64,000 nt of DNA, from NCBI GenBank assembly GCA_034406715.1, contig CP137870.1, positions 434,001-498,000 of the forward strand. The letters are read 5' to 3'. The first letter of the stretch is position 1. Every line of letters starts with the position of its first letter. Positions 1-11,667 of the stretch are shown piece by piece. Origin of the DNA: Rhodotorula mucilaginosa (taxonomy: Eukaryota; Basidiomycota; Microbotryomycetes; Sporidiobolales; Sporidiobolaceae). A model generated the notes under the pieces. It made no database searches. It worked only from the letters and a program-made list of their open reading frames with translations, and was not told the origin of the DNA. The position numbers and the translations under genes are program-made.

Positions 1-602
1 AAATCGGCAATGCTGAAGGAAAAGATGGACATGACGAGGCAGAGCGAGAGCATGACGGCGGGGTTGTAGGTCGGCGTCGACGTGTAGATCACCTCCTCCG
101 GACCTGCGTGAATTTCGAGTCTAGTCAGTCAAGGTGAACCGTATTCGGGCCTGCAGCAGAACTACTAACCATAGTTTTCAGACTTGGCTTGCTGTTCCGC
201 TTGGGCTTGAGAGTTGGCCTCGGGTGCCCCACCCTGCGCGACGTCCGTACCAGCATGATTCGGCCTGTCTTGCGTTTGCTCTGTCGCTTGCAGTTCCGGC
301 TGCGCGTCGAGCATCTCCTTTTCGATCTGCTCCGGCGTCGGGACCGAAGACTCTGCCGCCGCCGCCGCTGGAGGCGCCTCTCCTTCGAACAGACCGGTAC
401 CGCCCTGTCCAACGTCGGTTCCTGCTTGGCCGGGCGTCGGCGTCCCTGCGACGGGCGTCGCTCGGGGCGCAGACTGCGGCGTCCATTTCACCTTGCGGCC
501 CGACCGCGACGCCTTGTTCTGTAGCGGTGCAGCTGCGGCGAAGCCCCGAACCGCGTGCGGCGCTAGCCTGTGAGATACTTGCCCGAGCGTCAAGCGTAGC
601 AT
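1..602 (-). CDS. Hypothetical protein, probably mitochondrial (partial)
   Basis: I do not recognise this family. The chosen start at 602 gives an N-terminus typical of mitochondrial import: an amphipathic Arg/Leu/Ala-rich stretch (MLRLTLGQVSHRLAPHAVRG) followed by FAAAAPLQ. A longer start at 809 is open but would lose that presequence and crowd the divergent promoter. A low-complexity Gly/Gln/Ala/Glu region follows. A 66-bp intron (169-104, donor GTTAGT, branch TTGACTGACT, acceptor CACGCAG) leads into an exon running off the window edge. That exon reads EEVIYTSTPTYNPAVM and then a hydrophobic Leu/Ile/Phe stretch that looks like a membrane segment. The product may be an inner-membrane protein, but nothing in the sequence fixes the role. 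The C-terminus lies outside the window. Confidence 0.6.
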
Positions 603-847
603 GGCAGCTTGATAGAGGCAGCTGAGGGCAAATCTCATCGAACGTCGAAGACGTCGATCTGACTTTTTCCACTTTTCCACTTCACGCCCAGAGGGCATTA
701 CAGCGAGGCTGAGAACTGCTCCGATCAATTGGTACAATTCGAGAACCACAGTCGTGTCAGGCACTCCGACGAAACGCCCCTGTCCGACCACTTCGCCTAA
801 CAGCGTCATCCGTCCGTCTCGACACGACCGGGAACGCCGTCATCAAC
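603..847. promoter_or_regulatory. Divergent intergenic promoter region
   Basis: This 245-bp gap separates two genes transcribed away from each other, so it must hold both start regions. I see no clear TATA box or named factor site. Confidence 0.4.
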
Positions 848-1712
848 ATGTTACGCTCTTTGTGGCTCTATACGCTGCAGAATACACAGTTCGTGGTCAC
901 GGGCCTGACTGCGTACTTCATCTTGCGGATCCGGACTGCGCACTCGCTCTGGTTCGGTGTCGGCTCTCTCGTCGCGGCGTTCACAGGTGCGCCGTCTCTT
1001 CTGTCGTCGACTCTGCCTATTTGCGTCTGCTGAACGCCAGTCTGGACTTACAGCCAAGGGCCTCAAGCGCTGCATCCGACAACCTCGACCGGTCGGGGCG
1101 AAAAAGTACGAAAAGACATACGGCATGCCTTCGACTCACTCGTCGTCGATCGCCTTCTTCGGTACCTACCTGTCCCTTTCCTCACTCCTGCTGCCGTTAC
1201 ACCCTCGCGTGACCGCGCTCTTGCCGTTCTGGGACCGGTTCGCGGCGGCCACTGCGACGGCGCTCGGACCGGGCGCCGCACAGTCTTCCTTCTGGACCTA
1301 CTTTGCCGGCGCTTGGGGCCAGAGGGCGACTCGGTTCGGACTCGCGGCGTTCTTCCTCGCCGGGAGTGCGAGCGTGTGCTGGTCGCGCGTTCGACTCGGC
1401 CACCACACGCCCGCGCAGGTCATCGCCGGCGCGTCGCTCGGATCGGCGATCGCCCTCGTCTGGATGAGCATATGGCTCGGGCTTGATGGGTGGTCCACGC
1501 TCTTCGGCCGAGACTTGGTCGGTATGGCCAGCCACGCTCCGATACCCCAACTCTTGATCGACGGCGTCAAGGTGCCAGCCTTGGAGTTTGAGCGGGCAGC
1601 AGAAGAGGCAGGCTCGATCGCTCTCGAGGCATGGCGGGGAGGACAGTGGAGCAAGCTGGCTCAGATCCGTGATGTACCCGTGCCGACCTGGCGGGCAGGG
1701 AAGGAGCTGTAG
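848..1712 (+). CDS. PAP2-family phosphatase, dolichyl-diphosphate phosphatase-like
   Basis: Probably removes phosphate from dolichyl diphosphate on the luminal side of the ER membrane, recycling the lipid carrier for N-glycosylation (Cax4/Cwh8/DOLPP1 role). Two exons, with an intron at 987-1053; spliced length is about 265 residues. The three PAP2 signatures are present: K-RCIRQPRP (K-x6-RP), YGMPSTHSSS, and SRVRLGHHTPAQV. The last carries Gln where most PAP2 enzymes have Asp, as in dolichyldiphosphatases. Hydrophobic stretches lie at the N-terminus (LWLYTLQNTQFVV and onwards), around IAFFGTYLSLSSLLL, and after the third motif (AGASLGSAIALVWMSIWLG). The remaining uncertainty is the exact lipid phosphate substrate; family membership is clear. 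It diverges from the mitochondrial-type gene to its left and converges on APC2. Confidence 0.8.
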
Positions 1713-1778
1713 ATCCGTACGCGTGAAAAGGTGAAAAGTACGTTTAAGTACAACAACAGACTGAAAGCACGGCATGAG

Positions 1779-4700
1779 CTACTTGACGATCTTCCAAGAC
1801 CCGCTGGCCGTCTTGACCACGAGCCCTTCCGCTGCGACCTTGTCCAGGAGCGCGGTGAGCTCGTCGACCGTTTTGCCTTTGTACCCGGGCGCGAGCATGT
1901 TGAGAGTCGCGTGAATGCGCGAAAGCGGCAGAGCTCCCAGATTGGTAAGCTGGTGGCAAAGTCAAGGTCAGTGTCGACGTGATCAGAGCGGGAGCGTGGG
2001 AACGGAGGACGGACCATGCCCTGGATATACTGCCAGAAGACGCGCATCTGACGGGCGACCGACAACGTGTCAGCCTCAGGAACAGTTTCGGCGTGTCATC
2101 TAAACGCACCTCCTCGACCTGCTTGTCGGCGACGCTTTGGACAGCCTCCTTCTCCTCTTCCATGACTGCGGGAACGAGATCCGGTTAACATTTTGGCCAA
2201 CCGGCCTTGAACTCCGCAGGGCTCACCATGCACTGGGGCAGGACCAGTAGAGGCCAAAGGCGCTGCTCGCTCTTCGAGGAGGCGCCACATGTCGTCGGCC
2301 ATGCCGCCAAGAACACCGAGGTTGTTCCAGAAATAGAGAGCGTTGCGGATCGTGCCGGCGTCGGTGACTTTGAGCTCTTGCTGAAGTGCTTCCGAGGTCC
2401 ACGTGTCTGGCAGCGGGGGCATATTTCAGCTCATGGGTGAATGCGGTACAAGAAGAGGTTCGAATACCTTGCTTGTCGAAGAGCTCGATCACCGCAGCTT
2501 GGAGAGGGGTGGCATCGGTCGTGATCTTGCGGTCTTTCAGCTCGATGGTCAAATTGACACTCCCGAGCTGCGGCATCCAACGGAGGCGTTTGTCGCTCTT
2601 GCTCGACGCGAAGGCTCGATCGTACGCTGCCTGTGCACTGTTTCGGTTGTCCGAGGTGGACGTCAGCGGGCTGTCCCTGGCGCTTGCTAGGCGGTTTCAA
2701 AGCGCGTACCGTCCAAGTTGTCCGGGAAGCTTGAGTGGCGTCGGCTGGAACGACGGCCAGAACAGTCGAGATACGATAGTCGCATGCAGAGGGACATTCT
2801 GGAGGGAGAATGGGTCGCACGCGTGAGTCAGACAAACACGCTCCATGTCATCGAAGGCGATTTTTTGACTGACCGGCATCCGCGCGTGCACACTCGCGTC
2901 GAGCTGCTTCGAGTCTTGCAGATCCTTGAGCATGACTTCGCAGCCCTGCAGTGCTTGTTCGCCAAAGCGCGTCTTGAGCGTCTCGAGGTTTTTGGTCTGC
3001 TCGGGGAACACCGAGTCAGCGGCCGCGTCAAAACGGCGAGAACCGGGTTGAGCGCACTTCTTTCTCCAGAGCGTAATCACGGATTGCGAGGAGCCGCTGA
3101 GCGAGCAGGACTTGCAACTCCTTGACGAAAACATCTTTCGTGTCATAGATGCTGACCAGGAGCTGAATCACGTCGGCTCCCTTCGACTTGCGGTAGTCTA
3201 AAAGAACAGCGGGTCAGATGCCGTGTCAACGTGCGGGAGGAGGAAAGATGCTCACTCGGAGGGGCATCGACCGGATCCGGCGTCCATTTCGGGTCGTTGA
3301 AGTTTTCGGCTTCGTCACGAGAGTCGCTGACGAGTTTGGCGTCGCTGCTCGACAACTCGACAAAGAGGGGGTTGCCTTCTTCGATGAGGGACGCCACGAT
3401 GCACCGGATCGTGTCTGTTCGCGAGCTGAAAGAGAGACAAGGTGAGAAGGCGGAATCGCAAAATGGCCGATCGAAGATCCTCACCGGAGGTACCGTCTGA
3501 TCGGATCCGCAGCGCGAGAAAGCAAGACGCCCGCCGGATCGACAATTCGGAGACACCGAATTGTAGAGATATAAGTCGTGATGATGTCCTTCGTGTCGAT
3601 GCCGGGGTGCAGGAGCCGCTCCGATAGTTGAGTACGTAAGCGAGAGACAAGCGCCGAGCGCTGATCGGTCTTTTGAAGGCAGACCTGTACGCCGAACACA
3701 TGAGAAGCATGCCTCACGAGAGCAATCGGGTCTGAGAACGCTCACTTTGAGATCTTCAAGCGCCGGCTGAGATGTCGGATAGGCGACGATGATGTCGAAA
3801 AGTTCGGTCGTTCTGTTCGTCGAGACTAGTCAGACAAGACTGTGCCGTCTTGGCAAACAAGACATTGCCTCCCTACCTGAGTTGACACAGGATCTTGTGT
3901 ATGTGGTACTCGAAACGGCTGAAAGTCGGCTTCAAAAACTTTCGCGCTTCGTCGCCGCTGCCGCGCTTCTCGCTGTTCGCATACAACCCGCTAACCCAGC
4001 CCATCACGCCACCAGACGTACCAGCTCCGACGCCTGATCCGTTGAGCCAGGTGAGGAGCGAATCGAGCTTCTTCTCCTGGAAGCGCCCACGGCAGTCGCG
4101 CTGCACTTTCGCCTCGATCTCTTCGTAGACGAGCGCGAACAGGACCGGGTCGTATCGATCGAGGATCGTCACGAGGGTGCTCATCGCCCGCGGGTACTCA
4201 GGTTTGAAGGCCATCGAAGGCGAGTCGAAGGTGAGGAGTTGGCGGACGAAGATTTGGAAAGCTGGCACGAAACGAGGGGGTAAGGCGCCGTACAGACCAG
4301 CCAGAAAGGCCTTGCGGAAGGACGAGAGCTTTGAATTCGACCTGGGTGCGAGCGAATGATCAGACTTGTGCGCTCTGTACTCGGAAACGAGTAAACTGGA
4401 CGGACTGCCACATATCGCTGACCGGCGCTTGCCACGACGAGATCCACTGCCCGATCCGATCGAGTAGGCTCAGCATGATCGGCAGCTTGTCCTGGTCCGG
4501 CTCAGACTGTGAAAAGGGGGGCGCGGTATAGTCAGCGTCCATGTGTTCCAAGTCGCCTGCCCGGGAAAAGAACTGACCTCGAAGCGATCGAGGTGCGCGT
4601 CGACGTCCGCTCGGACAGCCACGAAAGCAGTCTGCATTCGCTCTGTATGGCGAGTAGGAAAGCGTCAGTGGGCAGCATCCTCTAAACCTCAAGCTGGCGT

Positions 4701-5010
4701 TCCTCACCGAGGTACCAATCGAAGAGTTGATCCATCATCCCAGCCGATGTCAAGACGGCGAGCTCTTTGCCCAGCAGCGCCTTGAAGGACGTTGCGGCGC
4801 CGTAGGTGACCCTCCAGTCATTGTGCGGGTCTGTCACGGTCGTCACTCGTTCCCAAGCCTGCAGTGCAGCGTGTGCGAGTCAGCGAACAACGAGATGAAC
4901 AAGTGAAGATCTGGCGGCAAGCGTACATCGGCGACGGTGCGGAGCTGTGGACCGGACGAGACAAAGGTCGAGCTTATGCTCTGCCATGCTCGCAGGATGT
5001 CGGCCTCCAT
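1779..5010 (-). CDS. APC2: Anaphase-promoting complex subunit 2 (cullin-like)
   Basis: The cullin scaffold of APC/C. It binds the RING subunit Apc11 and helps ubiquitinate securin and mitotic cyclins in the nucleus. The gene is split into roughly a dozen exons by short introns. The recognisable pieces, in order, are an N-terminal helical region starting MEADILRAWQSISSTF, the APC2-typical segment TIRCIVASL then DPKWTPDPVDAPPSE, the cullin-homology stretch LKTRFGEQALQGCEVMLKDL, a beta-rich part LGSVNLTIELKDRKITTDAT with LQAAVIELFDKQG, and a C-terminal winged-helix end (…SGSWKIVK) of the type that docks Apc11 and E2. The start at 5010 is the only Met that begins the conserved helix, and it leaves 102 bp to the divergent RAD5-like gene. 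Exact exon edges were not all resolved, but no break is needed to explain the gene. Confidence 0.85.
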
Positions 5011-5112
5011 AGCGAGCTGCCATAGACAGAGAACGCGCTCGATCGAGATGTCAACTTGGACGCGTCGCAGAGTCGCCTCTGGATTGCCACACGCTCTCCT
5101 GGCTCCGGCACG
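5011..5112. promoter_or_regulatory. Compact 102-bp divergent promoter of APC2 and RAD5-like gene, with an MCB-type site
   Basis: The start codons of two divergent genes are only 102 bp apart. The hexamer ACGCGT, the MBF (Mbp1-Swi6) binding core, lies at 5060-5065, and a second copy at 5123-5128 lies just inside the RAD5-like coding region. Known biology: MBF drives G1/S genes for replication and repair. Its use here is inference. Confidence 0.4.
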
Positions 5113-8100
5113 ATGCAGGCAGACGCGTTGTTCCGTGCTAGCTCGGACGAAGAGATCGAAGAACCGCCTGCGAAAAAGCCGCGCTTCTTTGCCGATTCGG
5201 ACAGCGACTCGGACCAAGATGACGCAGTCGTCGTTCACGACACCCGGGACGAGAAGGCGCCTGCTGTGCCGGTCGCAGGCCCTTCCAAACCGAGACTGGC
5301 CGCTACGAGCAGCGCACCGATCGCAGCGAATCCGGGACCCGCGAGGGTAGACCCCGATTGGGATGCGCGATACTTTGGCGGTTGGTCTTGTCTGCCTGTC
5401 TACGCGTCTCCGTGCGACTCCCGACTGACGCCCTGACGTGCATGCAGACGTGTTTGTCGAGGCGTTCGCTCTCGCGAGTCAATCCTCCTTCGTCACGCTC
5501 AAGGCTGGCGAGGAAATCACCTTGCACCGGATCAAGCCCAAGATTACAGAGACCGACGGCAAGAAGTCGGCTGCCACCAAGAAGAAATTCGAGCACGACG
5601 TGGTGCGGTGAGTCTCGAACAGCTGCGCCTCCGAGCGGCCAGCGGATAGCTCACTCCGAACGCTTCCTCCGGCGTCTCCAGATTCAAGAACACCAAAGGG
5701 ATCGAGGTCGGACGAATCGCTCGCGACGACGGGGCATGGCTAGCGAAACTGCTCGATCACGACCTCCTGAAAGTGACAGGGTACTGCGTGGCGTGTCCGG
5801 ACAAGTTCCGCTCTGGTATGGGCTTCTCCAGCCGCCGTCGGAATCCGCCACCGAGTAGCTGATCCCTCTCCTGCAGGCGACGACATCCAGCTGTCGCTTT
5901 CCATCTCGCTCAAGAAGAGCGCCTTCACCGATCCAAACATCCACGCGGCCGAGCCGACCCAGGAACCTTCCGCGAACGGGAAAAAGAGCTTCCTCGATGA
6001 CCTGCACGAAACGGAGCGCGAAAAGCTGCTCCGCGAGCGGAAAAAGGCGTTCAACATCCTGTTCGACAAGGCCGACTTGCAACCGTACCAAGAAGACTCG
6101 GTTTTGCCGACCGGCACGCAGAGCAAACGGGCGATGCTGGACCGCATGGAAAAACGCACGGGGGTCGGCGACGACGACGAGGAGGACGAAATGAGCGAGA
6201 TCCAGCTGAACCTCGTCTGTACGTGCTCTTTCTCCCGTGATATGTGTAGGGTTGGCGATCGCTAAACTCACCGGTCTGCGACAGACTCGAAAGCGATCAA
6301 GAACGACGCCAACTTGCCCGAGCGGGATCCACCGGACACGTTCGCCCTCACTCTCCGACCTTGTGAGCATAACGACCGTTCCTCCAGACGCGAGACGCGC
6401 AACATTCTGACATCCGGGTTACAGATCAGAAACAGGCGCTCAGATGGATGTCTGCGATGGAGACGGGCGAGGAGCAGGCCCGAAAGAGCCTTTCTATGCA
6501 CCCATTATGGGAGCGCTACCTCTTTCCGGGCGCCGCCTCTCCCAGCGACTGTTTCTACTACAACCCGTATTCTGGTACGTCTCCTGATCTCGTTCATCCG
6601 ACAATCAGATGCTGAATCCGACTTGGCGTGCAGGCGAGATTTCGCTCGATTTCCCGAAGGCTTCGACTAGGTGCCGAGGTGGCATCCTCGCGGACGAGAT
6701 GGGTCTCGGAAAGACGATCATGGTCGCTTCCCTGTAAGCGGTCTACCCTGCTCCAACCCCGCTGAGTGAACAAAGCGCTTACCTTCCGAACCCCCAGGAT
6801 TCACACCAACACCGCTTGGACCGCTGCGGAGACTGCCACGACGGACGAGTCCGGCGAAGATAGCGAAGAGGACGTCAAGATGCCGATGCGGACCGCTCAG
6901 ACGCAAGGCCGACTCGCCGGAGGCGGCATCTTCCGTAACTCGTCCGGCAAGGACGCTCCCCGGAACGGTCGCAAACCGCCTTTGAAGCCGGGCACCCCTC
7001 GCGCCACCTTGGTTGTTGCTCCGATGACCTTGATCAGTCAGTGGTGCGACGAACTCGAGCGGAGTAGCAAGGGTAGGCGGATGCGCGTGCTCATGTATTA
7101 CGGCAACAAGCGCGAATCGGCTTCCGACCTGCTGCAGGAGATCGAGGAAGGTGTCGACGTGGTCGTCACCAGGTGAGTCGGGGTCGGGTCCGTCGATCCG
7201 AGCACCGCGATACTGAACCAGATCACGCAGCTACGGAACGCTTTGCTCCGATTTCAAGCAAAGTGGTCTCGACGTTCAGCCGGAGAAGTCGAAGAACGCT
7301 GCGGCAGACGAGACGAAGCAGGCCCAAAAGGACAAGGGCAAAGGCAAGGGCAAGGCTACTGAGCAGAAGAAGAGGAAACAGCCAAAGCGCCGAGGCCTGT
7401 TTGCGATCGACTGGTTCCGTATCGGTGCGCCCTTTTCCCCTCGGAAGCACCAGTTTGGCACAGCGTCCGCTGACTTCCTTCGGACAGTGCTCGATGAGGC
7501 TCACTTGATCAAGTCACGGTCGACTCTCAATGCGAAAGCGAGCTACGCTCTCAAGGGTACTCGGCGGTGGGCGCTCACCGGAACTCCCATCGTCAAGTAA
7601 GTCGTCCAGTCACCCTTTGCTCTGACGGTTCTTTCGACAGTTCCTGACCTGGATATGACCGTGTGCAGCCGACTGGAAGACCTGTACTCGCTTCTTCACT
7701 ACATTCAGCTCGAACCCTGGGGTAAGCACGTCGTGGCGTGCCGACAGCACAGGTGTGCTCCCGACTGACACGGTTGCCCACGACAGGCAACTTCTCGTTC
7801 TTCAAGACGTTCGTCACTGTGCCTTTCCAGAACAAAGACCCACGTGCGATCCAGGTCATTCAAGTCATCCTCGAAAGCATTCGTAAGTGCATGGCGAAGC
7901 GATCCTTTACTCTTACTCGAGATGACTGATGCGGCATGCTACACTCCGACAGTCCTCCGCCGCGAGAAGAAGATGCGGGACAAGGACGGCAACCCGATTG
8001 TCTCTCTGCCCGAGAAACACATCGACATCGCGCACCTCGACTTCAGCAAGGACGAGCGGGAAATCTACAACGCGCTGTTCCAGAACGCCAAGTCGAAGTT

Positions 8101-10037
8101 CCTGGGATACGCCAAAGAAGGCACCGTCCTCCAGAACGTCACGGCGATCTTCTCGATCCTGATGCGGCTGCGACAAGCAGTCTTGCATCCTTCTCTCGTG
8201 CTGAAGCGCCTGAAGGAGAATCTTCGAATTCGCCAGGCTCAGCGTGCTGCCGGTCACGTCAACCCCGAGGATGCCGACGGAGGCTCCGGGCAGGCGGGCC
8301 CGATTGAAGACGTGGCGATTCAGCGGATGATCGAGCGCTACATCGCTGGCTCCGCCGACGCTGGCTCCGAAGCCGCAGCGAGTCAGGTAATCGACGAGAT
8401 GCTCGACATTGACAGCTCTCACGGCGTCAAGCCAGAGCTCGGCGAATGCATGCTGTGCATGGAGGTGAGTTCGAGAATGGCGGAATCGTGCCGAGATGTC
8501 CTCGCGCTAAAACAGCTGCACCTTCCGGCAGCCCGTCGAAGTCCCCGTCTGGATGCCGGTGTGCCAACACATCGGCTGCAAAGCCTGCGTCTTGCAACAT
8601 CTGACTGACTGTCAAGATGCGGGCGAATCCGTACGTGTCATCCAAGCTAGCTTGGAATCGACTTGCTGACGGTGTGCGATTTCTACAGGCGACCTGCCCG
8701 GTCTGTGGACGCGGACCGTTAACCGAGCGCGACATCGCTGAGCTTCAAAAGGCGGACGGGACGAAGCCTACGCTCGGAGCCAAAAAGTCTGGATACTCAG
8801 TCGCCAAGATCGTCTCCTCGCCCGGCTCGTCCTCTTCGAAAGAGGTGCTCACGTTGCTCAGCTCGGACGACGAGGACACATCCGCGTCATCCCCATCGGA
8901 CGTCAAGGGCAAAGGAAAGGCCAAGGTGACCGAGATCACCCTCGACTCGGACTCGGACGACGACAACGACGGTGCTAGCGAGTCGGACGATTACATGCCG
9001 AGTTCCCCGCCGCCGGCCGCCGCCGGTAACGCCATCGAAGACGATCTCGGAGAGCTGGCGAGCAGCGACGACGACGAGGCGGACGACAAACCTAACCGGC
9101 AGCACCTCCTCTCCGGAGCCGACTTTAGGGCTTCAACCAAACTCGACGCACTAATGAAGTCGCTGCAAAAGGCGAAGGAGAAGGATCCGAATCTCAAAGC
9201 AGTCGTCTTTTCGCAAGTACGTCTCGGTCGCGTGCCTGGCGTAAGCGAATCGGTCTGCTGAACTCGCCTGCTGTGCAGTTCACCGGATTCCTGGACTTGA
9301 TCGAGCGATCGATGAACGGCGAGAACATGAAGTGAGTGACTCTACCCTGCTTCATCGAAGATGATGGCGCGCTCACGCGTGCTCTCGACCGTAGCTACCT
9401 GCGACTTGACGGAGCTATGGCGCAAGCCGTGCGGCAGAAGGTTGTCCGCAAGTTCACCACGAGCGAGAAATCCATCGTCCTCCTGGCTTCGCTGAAGGCC
9501 GGCGGTGTCGGCCTGAACCTGGTGCGCGTTACACGAGCGAGATCCGGCTCAGGCAGCATGACGTTGACGACTTGATATGCCGACAGATCGCTGCCAACCA
9601 TGTCTACCTCATGGACACTTGGTGAGCTAAAGAGCGAGCAGCAGACGAGATGTGTATACTTTGCTAACCTGGTATTTGTGTGGTGCAGGTGGAATAGCGC
9701 TGTCGAGAACCAAGCGATCGACCGCATCCATCGCTTCGGCCAGACTCGCGAGGTAGGTTCGCCTTCCTGATCAAGTTGGATGATGTTGTGCTCACCAGCG
9801 ACTGTGCCACTAGGTCTACGTCACTCGCTTCCTCATCAAACATTCGATCGACGACAAGATGATTGCGGTGAGATGAGACTGGCCTACTGTGATGCAGTCG
9901 GCGGTGTCTGACTTTCATTCGTCGTGCAGCTGCAAGAGCGCAAGACCAAGGTCATCCAGGGCGCTCTCGGCGGCAACAAGGACAAGGACAAGAAGCAGCT
10001 CGCGGAGGACCTCGCCCTGATCTTTGCCGATGACTGA
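5113..10037 (+). CDS. RAD5: RAD5-type DNA repair protein: HIRAN, SNF2 helicase and RING E3 ligase
   Basis: Error-free DNA damage tolerance enzyme: it poly-ubiquitinates PCNA through its RING and remodels stalled forks through its ATPase. About 18 short introns. Order of domains: an acidic N-terminus ([15 protein letters not shown]); HIRAN ([14 protein letters not shown] to [13 protein letters not shown]) that binds 3' DNA ends; helicase motif [16 protein letters not shown]; Ia [12 protein letters not shown]; motif [14 protein letters not shown]; motif [12 protein letters not shown]; a C3HC4 RING ([25 protein letters not shown]) embedded between the two RecA lobes, the hallmark of RAD5/HLTF; and motifs V-VI ([26 protein letters not shown]). 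Unusual points are DEAH where Rad5/HLTF have DEGH, a Lys-rich insert before motif II, and a long acidic Ser insert after the RING (8750-9110). It shares a tiny promoter with APC2. Confidence 0.9.
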
Positions 10038-10118
10038 AGCGGGGGCGCGACTTTGTGTGGGCGGCGGCGCGAACGAGGGAACGCTTGGCTTTCGAGGAGG
10101 GGGATGTCATCCTGCATT

Positions 10119-11449
10119 TCAGACATCTTTGCGCTTCTTCTCCTTCTTCTTGCTCACATCAGAGGCGGCTGTGACTACGTTGGCCTGCTCTTGCCACCAC
10201 CTCTCCTCGGCAGTCTGCAAGCGATAGCGGCCCTTTTCGCCCTTGGCCGCTTCATGCCTGACCACGTTGTACTTGGGTGTGTACCCGTCGCCTTCCTCCT
10301 TCTGAGATGAGGCGAGTTTGACCTCCATGATGGGTGCCTGCGCGAGCGACTCTTGCATGCGCCGACGGAGTAGCCGAGCGGTGACGCTTTTCGGCAAATG
10401 CCATTTCGAGTTGGCCGCAGACGGCTTGAGCACGCGCAGAACGTCGGATCGCGGAGGGGTGAAACGCGGCACAGGTGCCTGCTCGTCTCTGTTCCTGCGC
10501 GTGGCGCGCTGATCGGGAGTTTGCAGCCGTCTTGGCGGCAGTGGACCAGTCGACGCTGGCGCATCCGCCTTTTCGACGAGCTCGGCAAGCCTGGCACGGC
10601 CTAACGCGATCGCGCGAGGTGGGATGTACAGGCTCGTGTACTTTTCGAGAAGTTCGGATGCCTGTTCAGGGTCGACCACCTCGCCTGTATCGGTATGCAA
10701 GCGGAGCGCAATCGGCGCACGAAGCTTGCCCGTTTGCGAATTCCAATACCGCCGCTTGATCGCTCGTATCCGTTGCGGGATGAGCTGGCCGAGGAGACGA
10801 GCGTCTTCGGATGATGGATCGGCGCGGGCGGGCAGGGTCGGCGGGTTGAGCAGTTGAGATGGGGTCGGAGCACGGGCGGTATGGGCGATAGAGGATGTGA
10901 CGAGGGCCGCCAACGGAGGTGGGAACGAGTGTTTCGCCTTGCCCTCGACGAGACCGAGACTCGTGTAAGGCTGTACATGGAGAAGCTGGTGAGTAATTCG
11001 CTGGGAACAGCGTCGCGAGGGACAAGGGCGTTCACCTGTAAAGCAACGTGCTTCTCTTTGCCCCGGACTCCGTAGGCGTGCTCTATCGTTCGGGTTATAG
11101 CATGGAGGTAACCGTCATTGGCGGCTTGTAGATGTCGCAGGAGCTGAAGAACGGTGCTGCGCGCTCAGTACTCCGGGTAGAGGACTCGGGTTTGGAACAG
11201 ACCAGAGAAGGGGACGTACCTTTTGCGCGCGCTTGACTCTCCGGACTGCTTGCAAGCTCGACTCTGGTTCTGGATCATGTCGAAAGAGAGTGCGGATCCG
11301 ATCTCTATAGTGCTGACTGTGCTTCGGGGTCTCGTCAGTGCAGGCGGCGGACCAGTGAGCATGCGAGGGAGGACGGACCTGACGCGGCTATTTGGCAGGT
11401 TGCGCGCTGCTCGGAGCAAGCTCCTGTACAGCTGCACGCCCAGCAGCAT
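10119..11449 (-). CDS. LYR-motif protein with Cup1-like extension, probably mitochondrial
   Basis: Four exons: 11449-11379, 11316-11220, one of about 110 nt near 11150-11043, and a long last exon ending at 10119. The N-terminus MLLGVQLYRSLLRAARNLP carries the LYR triplet at residues 7-9, followed by conserved Arg/Phe features (HYRDRIRTLFRHDPE) of the Complex1_LYR fold. LYR proteins bind mitochondrial acyl carrier protein and help assemble respiratory complexes, Fe-S proteins or the mitoribosome. The extension (KRRYWNSQTGKLRAP, then Arg/Pro-rich and a Lys-rich C-terminus) makes it about 350 residues. That is far longer than classic 80-120 residue LYR proteins and fits the fungal 'Cup1-like N-terminal' LYR group. 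The exact client is unknown. The splice phases are all consistent with one frame. It diverges from BST1 across 218 bp. Confidence 0.65.
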
Positions 11450-11667
11450 GACCTGACCGACGGGCGTGGCTGGACCCAGCGTTACCGAGCGAGCGCCCGA
11501 TCACCTTTTCGAATTCGCCGCACGTGCCGCGAAATGCGATCAAGTCGAATCGGAAACGCTCTCGACTGCGCAACCGGCAGACAAACTCGCCCCGCTGCTG
11601 CGCTGAGTCCTGACGCAGCACTGACGAGGCCCGGCCAAGCAGGGACCCGCCCCAAGTCGGCGTCGCT

